In this document: positions 11,105 to 14,219 of the stretch, piece by piece
Layout of the letters: each line of letters opens with the position of its first letter
Position numbering within the stretch: the first letter of the stretch is position 1
DNA from: Planctomycetota bacterium
Lineage (GTDB): Bacteria > Planctomycetota > Planctomycetia > Pirellulales > UBA1268
Reading direction: 5' to 3'
DNA length: 14,219 bases
Assembly (NCBI GenBank): GCA_003669255.1
Contig: QWPO01000140.1
Location: 1-14,219 of the forward strand
Notes under the pieces: generated by a model
Database searches by the model: none
Seen by the model: the letters and a program-made list of their open reading frames with translations, nothing else
What the model was told of the DNA's origin: nothing
Translations under genes and position numbers: made by a program

Positions 11105-11866
11105 ATGGAGTCCTCCCGCGATCTACAACCACTCGATCCAGTGGCAGCGGGCGTCGCCGGACTGCTCGACCAGATCGAGGGGGTGCAGTGCTGGATCAAG
11201 GACCGCGAGGGCCGCTACGCCTGGGTCAACCGCGGGTTCCTGCTCAACTACGCGCTCGAGCGGACCGAGCAGGTCGTCGGACGCACCGATCACGACCTCT
11301 CGCCCCCACATCTCGCCGATCAGTATCGGCTTGACGACGACCATGCGCTCGGTGGCGGGACGGTCGACGGACGGATCGAACTCGTGGGCCGCTTCGATCG
11401 CACCGCGGTCTGGTCGCTGACCACGAAGAAGCCGCTCCACGACGCCCGCGGGCGGATCATCGGCACGCTGGGCATGACGCGGGTGGTCGATGCCGACGTC
11501 GTGCACGCGGGCAGCGAGGACGCGGCCCTCGGCCTGGTTCTCGTGCACATGCGGAGAAACTTCGCCGAGCCACTTTCCAATTCCTTGCTTGCGCGGATCG
11601 CAGGCCGCTCAGTGCGGGCCTTCGAGCGGATGTTTCGTCGACAGATGCAGGCGACGCCGCAGCAGTTCCTGCGCAGGCTGCGGTTGCGGCTGGCGTGCCG
11701 CGAGTTGACAACGTCGCGCCGTTCGCTCGCTGCGCTCGCCGCGGACCACGGCTTCTGCGACCAGAGCCACTTCGTTCGCGAGTTTCGCCGCGAATTTGGG
11801 CTCCCACCGGGGGAGTACCGCAAACGGCAGGACGGGCCGATTCGCCGGGATCGGCCGCCTCGCTAG
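11105..11866 (+). CDS. PAS-domain AraC-family transcriptional regulator
   Basis: The gene encodes 253 residues; GGAG lies eight bases before the ATG. Residues about 17-128 form a PAS sensor domain (CWIKDREGRYAWVNRGFLL, VVGRTDHDL, GRIIGTLGMTRVV). Residues about 158-240 are an AraC-type double helix-turn-helix: LARIAGRSVRAFERMFRRQM is the first unit, and LAALAADHGFCDQSHFVREF followed by FRREFGLPPGEYRK is the second, ending in the conserved family signature. The protein is cytoplasmic. The PAS domain probably senses a small ligand or redox state. It is divergent from the cytochrome/cupredoxin/TIM-barrel gene with 133 bp between starts, the usual layout for a regulator of its neighbour and of itself, so that gene is the likely target. 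Its TAG stop shares the palindromic CTAG with the stop of the opposing remnant. Confidence 0.92.
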   Translation: MESSRDLQPLDPVAAGVAGLLDQIEGVQCWIKDREGRYAWVNRGFLLNYALERTEQVVGRTDHDLSPPHLADQYRLDDDHALGGGTVDGRIELVGRFDRTAVWSLTTKKPLHDARGRIIGTLGMTRVVDADVVHAGSEDAALGLVLVHMRRNFAEPLSNSLLARIAGRSVRAFERMFRRQMQATPQQFLRRLRLRLACRELTTSRRSLAALAADHGFCDQSHFVREFRREFGLPPGEYRKRQDGPIRRDRPPR

Positions 11867-12018
11867 GCCGCCGCACCGGGCCAGCCGAGGCTGGAGGAGA
11901 CCCCGGTATTCGTCGCGAAGATCGACGCGTTGTTGATGATCAACTGCGGCCCGAGCAGGTCTTCCACGATCTCGAGCAGCTCGGGGATGGTGACGGAAGT
12001 GCCATTGGCCGGGCTATC
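11863..12018 (-). pseudogene. 3' remnant of an unidentified gene (51 codons, no start)
   Basis: On the minus strand an open frame of 51 codons ends at TAG 11863-11865. It reads IPELLEIVEDLLGPQLIINN then ASIFATNTGVSSSLGWPGAA. Its third codon positions are almost all G or C, as in the resident high-GC genes, which argues that it was coding. No ATG, GTG or TTG start with a ribosome-binding site precedes it; going upstream the frame simply runs into the other-frame 3' end of the beta-helix gene. I read it as the C-terminal piece of a gene whose 5' part was lost or replaced. I do not recognise the family. Confidence 0.45.
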
Positions 12019-12019
12019 C
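11996..12019 (+). repeat. Copy B of the three-copy 24-bp motif
   Basis: Same motif and orientation as copies A and C: GAAGTGCC at the start, GGCCG inside, CTATCC at the end. It lies 10 bases beyond the stop codon of the beta-helix gene and overlaps the 5' end of the gene remnant. It matches copy A at 23/24 positions and copy C at 21/24. Confidence 0.75.
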
Positions 12020-12029
12020 TGATCCTGTG

Positions 12030-13322
12030 CTAAGGCTGCAGTTCTTTGTTGGAGACGCCGGCTGTGCCGGGGTGGAGCAGGTTGTTCGAGAAATGCAGGC
12101 CGCGTGGGGCATTCGGGCCACCGGCAATGACGACGGCATACTTATAACGCGGAGCCGCGATGCTCTGCACGATGTTGCCTTGGAAGATGACATCGGTGAG
12201 CGGTGGATTGTCGGGGAGTTGGCCCGAGTCGAATTTGAAAGGCGAACGCTCATTCCCCCAGATCCAGTTCGCGTCTCCGTGGCCGAAGTCGGAAACGATG
12301 TTGTGAGCGATGATGGAGCCTCCGTCGGTATTCGTCGCGTTCGATGCTGCTCCTGGTGCCAGCAAGACTGCCCAAAGGTCGTTCCGAGTAAACTGGTTGC
12401 CGATGATGAGCACATTGCGTGCACCATGCATGGCCTTCATGCCAGAGAAGGCATTCTCGATGAGGTTCTGCGCGACAATCACATGATCGCAGTGCAGGTC
12501 GATACCCTGCGCGGCGTTTTGAATATGGTTGCCAAGAATGCGGGTTTGGTCGGTCACCTCGGGGCTACTCACGTGGATGGCCGAGCCCTGATGCCAGATG
12601 TCGATGTATTCCTCGTCCCAGACTTTCTGATCAACCAGTGAACCCTTTGTCTCGTTCTTTTTCACGAACGTGCCGAGGCCGAACTTGTCGCGGATTTCAG
12701 GCGTGTGTTGCAGGTATTCCTCCACGAGGCGGTTACCTTCGATGAGCGTGCCCGTGCTGGAAGTCACATCGATGCCCGTGCCGTCGATGCAACGGAAGGC
12801 GAAGCCGTAGAGTTCCTTTTTCGCCGTGCGGTCATCGACGCTGATGCGCGTGTAGTTCCGCACCAGACAATGGCTGATGCGGCAGTCCTTGGACTGCCGG
12901 ATGGAGATGGACGCTGCCCGCGTTCGATTGTCGACCACGCGGACGTTGTCGATGGCCAGATCCCGGCAATCGGTCACAAGGAGGCCTTCGCAATCCGTGT
13001 CCATCTTTCCCTCGGCCCGCGTCAGGGTGAGATCGCGAAGCTGCGCTCCCGTGGCGTGTTCGATCTCGACGATGGGCTGATCGGGGTTGGATTGAATGAT
13101 GCGACCGGGGCCAAAGAGCCCAGCATTCTTGGCACCAATGTAGATCTTCTTATCGATCAGATAATCGCCCGCGGGCACAAAGATCATCTGACCCGGATGG
13201 GCGTCGATGGCTTCCTGAATGGAGGGATAGTCTGTTGCGGTTGGTTGGGATGCTGGTGCAGCCGCGAGAGCCGTGGAGGCCATCAAACTGAAGAACAGTG
13301 GGAGTTTCATGAGCTGCTGCAT
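12030..13322 (-). CDS. Exported right-handed parallel beta-helix protein (pectate lyase-like)
   Basis: The protein has 430 residues from ATG 13322. I chose this start because the TAA of the truncated upstream gene ends two bases before it, implying translational coupling; GTG 13343 (437 aa) and ATG 13310 are alternatives. The signal peptide is QLMKLPLFFSLMASTALA, cleaved near residue 20-22. YPSIQEAID (32-40) and VPAGDYLID (49-57) form the typical N-terminal cap of pectate lyase 3-like or GH28-like helices. The rest is rung-like repeats such as LIEGNRLV, RILGNHIQNA, LIIGNQFTRN and VIFQGNIVQS, typical of NosD/PbH1 beta-helices. It probably binds or cleaves polysaccharide in the periplasm or outside the cell; catalytic residues cannot be assigned. 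Codon use is less GC-rich than in the neighbours, which suggests transfer from another bacterium. Confidence 0.87.
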   Translation of the reverse strand: MQQLMKLPLFFSLMASTALAAAPASQPTATDYPSIQEAIDAHPGQMIFVPAGDYLIDKKIYIGAKNAGLFGPGRIIQSNPDQPIVEIEHATGAQLRDLTLTRAEGKMDTDCEGLLVTDCRDLAIDNVRVVDNRTRAASISIRQSKDCRISHCLVRNYTRISVDDRTAKKELYGFAFRCIDGTGIDVTSSTGTLIEGNRLVEEYLQHTPEIRDKFGLGTFVKKNETKGSLVDQKVWDEEYIDIWHQGSAIHVSSPEVTDQTRILGNHIQNAAQGIDLHCDHVIVAQNLIENAFSGMKAMHGARNVLIIGNQFTRNDLWAVLLAPGAASNATNTDGGSIIAHNIVSDFGHGDANWIWGNERSPFKFDSGQLPDNPPLTDVIFQGNIVQSIAAPRYKYAVVIAGGPNAPRGLHFSNNLLHPGTAGVSNKELQP

Positions 13323-13324
13323 CG

Positions 13325-13480
13325 TTAAGACTTTTGTTTCCACGCCTTCGGTTCCGCGCTCTGGGCTGGCGCTGCCTTCGTCGGGTCCAGTGGTTCTTCA
13401 GCCGCCGATACGTGGAAGAGCACCCCAAACTTTAATCGCAGCGTCTCACCCGCAGCAACAAGGAAAGGCACTAACGGCAT
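13325..13480 (-). pseudogene. 5'-truncated gene fragment directly upstream of the beta-helix gene
   Basis: On the minus strand a frame of 51 codons from ATG 13480 to TAA 13325-13327 reads MPLVPFLVAAGETLRLKFGV then LFHVSAAEEPLDPTKAAPAQ and a charged tail. The beta-rich stretch followed by LRLKFGVLFH looks like the C-terminal strand region of a larger secreted or carbohydrate-related protein. I cannot name the family; a DUF6807/PmoA-like tail is one weak possibility. No good ribosome-binding site precedes the ATG, so it is most likely a truncated remnant. Its stop is two bases from the start of the beta-helix gene, and both share lower-GC codon use. They probably arrived together as part of one operon that was cut on its left side. 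Confidence 0.5.
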
Positions 13481-13519
13481 TCCATGCCACGGTGCGGACG
13501 GCCTGCAAGAAGAGCGGTT

Positions 13520-13559
13520 TCAAGGCCGGTCTGCGGCATCGAGATAAATCCGGCCTTGA
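13520..13559. repeat. Perfect 10-bp inverted repeat with 20-nt loop
   Basis: TCAAGGCCGG (13520-13529) and CCGGCCTTGA (13550-13559) are exact inverse complements around 20 bases. The stem is GC-rich and would be stable. No T-run follows on either strand. It lies between the truncated fragment and the nucleoside hydrolase gene. Confidence 0.6.
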
Positions 13560-13664
13560 GCGTGGATAGGAAGCTCCTCGGCACATCCACGATCGGACCG
13601 CATCCACCCCGATCAGCCCCGGCGGTTGCTCCTCGTGATCCGCCCCGCCCGGCCGACGCTTGCC

Positions 13665-13688
13665 GAAGTGCCATAGGCCGACCTATCC
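13665..13688 (+). repeat. Copy C of the three-copy 24-bp motif
   Basis: Same orientation as copies A and B, with GAAGTGCC, GGCCG and CTATCC at the same spacing. Differences from copy B are confined to three central positions (21/24 identical). In this copy the middle reads ATAGG-CCGA-CCTAT, a small 5-bp inverted repeat. It lies 122 bp before the proposed start of the nucleoside hydrolase gene. Confidence 0.65.
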
Positions 13689-13810
13689 TCCCCGAGCAGG
13701 AGATCTACTTCCTCTCGCCGGTGGTCTGCATGTGCGCCATGATGTACCGCATCGATCGGGCCCACCTCTGCTGGAGCCTCGAGCACCTCGAGGCAGGGGA
13801 TGCAGTGAAC

Positions 13811-14219
13811 GTGATCGAGGTCGACGACGAGACGGCGAAGTGGGCCGTGGCGGCGTTCGTGACGGTTACAGCTTTCTTGGCCGTTGCTGTTCCCCTCACG
13901 CTCGTGGCGTCGGGCGAGGCCCGGGCCGCGGCACCTGTCCCGGTGATCTTCGACACCGACATCTGCGGCGACTGCGACGACGTTGCGGCTCTCGCCATGC
14001 TCCATGCGCTGGAGTCGCGAGAGCAGTGCCGGCTGCTCGCGGTGACGGTGACGGCCAACCACGCGCTCGCTGCCCCGTTTGTCGATGGCATCAACCGCTT
14101 CTACGGCCGCACGGAGATCCCGGTCGGCGTCGTCCGCCCCGGTGGCGTCGAGGAGCAGAGCGTCTATCTCAAGCTCGCCGAGGCGACCCAAGACGACCCC
14201 GCCTTTGCCGGTAAGGAAC
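13811..14219 (+). CDS. Exported or membrane-anchored nucleoside hydrolase, N-terminal part
   Basis: The frame is open to the end of the window (136 residues from GTG 13811). AGGGGA (13795-13800) lies ten bases upstream; GTG 13805, GTG 13847 and ATG 13730-13742 are alternatives. A hydrophobic segment (about residues 11-33, AAFVTVTAFLAVAVPLTLVA) ends at ARAAAPVP, consistent with a signal peptide or membrane anchor, although the residues before it are acidic, which is unusual. VIFDTDICGDCDDVAALAML (45-64) is the calcium-binding N-terminal signature of the IunH-type nucleoside hydrolases, with D48, D50, D54, D56 and D57. VTVTANHALAAPFVDGINRF follows as in the family. Such enzymes split ribonucleosides into base and ribose, here probably in the periplasm. 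The rest of the gene, including the catalytic-loop His, is outside the window. Confidence 0.85.
   Translation, partial: MIEVDDETAKWAVAAFVTVTAFLAVAVPLTLVASGEARAAAPVPVIFDTDICGDCDDVAALAMLHALESREQCRLLAVTVTANHALAAPFVDGINRFYGRTEIPVGVVRPGGVEEQSVYLKLAEATQDDPAFAGKE

Larger units (their letters stand above)
13481..13810. other. Gene-free stretch before the nucleoside hydrolase gene
   Basis: This 330-bp stretch holds the inverted repeat at 13520-13559 and copy C of the 24-bp motif, and no gene I can support. The hydrolase frame is open upstream to 13475, but its proline- and arginine-rich translation there looks non-coding. Between 13690 and 13810 it reads EIYFLSPVVCMCAMMYRIDR, which could be real leader sequence if an upstream ATG (13730, 13739 or 13742) is the start. 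Confidence 0.4.

Noticed and set aside
11996..12019. TGGCAC in the 24-bp motif (minus strand) as a sigma-54 promoter.
   Set aside because: The downstream TTGC element at the required spacing is missing in all three copies.
13613..14214. Open frames on both strands over the nucleoside hydrolase (13613-14191 minus, 13660-14214 plus).
   Set aside because: The + strand frame with DTDICGDCDD and a signal-like segment is clearly the coding one; the others lack family motifs.

Overview
The window looks like planctomycete chromosome (a Pirellulales-type or related lineage). The support is indirect: high-GC core genes, a short basic protein resembling a family known mainly from planctomycetes, a Planctomycetes-type heme-binding domain with SLMP motif, and a GYF_2/zinc-ribbon/membrane protein carrying degenerate 'LS..A..LA.H.G.L' repeats. 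I read this from sequence alone; no database was searched.

Layout. (1) Positions 1-3885 hold a chaperone block on the + strand: the 3' part of dnaK, then a complete clpB. (2) A small basic protein gene (3889-4086, minus strand) sits tail-to-tail with clpB, with its own recognisable promoter, followed by a tRNA-Ser(UGA) gene (4225-4311). (3) Beside the tRNA is a clearly more AT-rich gene (4586-6793, minus) for a single-pass membrane protein with a GYF-like domain, a zinc ribbon and leucine-rich-like repeats. It looks acquired. (4) A high-GC divergent pair follows: a 1299-residue exported multidomain protein (7072-10971, minus; cytochrome c, a large central region, a type-1 copper cupredoxin and a xylose-isomerase-like TIM barrel) and a PAS-AraC regulator (11105-11866, plus). 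They share a 133-bp control region that contains a 10-bp perfect palindrome. (5) A lower-GC module (12030 to about 13480, minus) holds an exported parallel beta-helix protein, preceded two bases upstream by the 3' end of a truncated gene. (6) A secreted nucleoside hydrolase gene starts near the right edge (plus) and runs off the window.

The least expected signal is a 24-bp motif in three copies, all in the same orientation (7047-7070, 11996-12019, 13665-13688). Each copy lies at or near a junction between blocks of different base composition, and two broken gene fragments lie close to copies B and C. This could mark a recurrent insertion or recombination point, or a family of intergenic elements; the sequence alone cannot decide.

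Functionally, DnaK and ClpB form the bichaperone disaggregase. The multidomain redox/TIM-barrel protein, the beta-helix protein and the nucleoside hydrolase are all predicted to be exported and fit periplasmic breakdown of carbohydrates or nucleosides. The PAS-AraC protein is the natural candidate regulator of the divergent redox gene.
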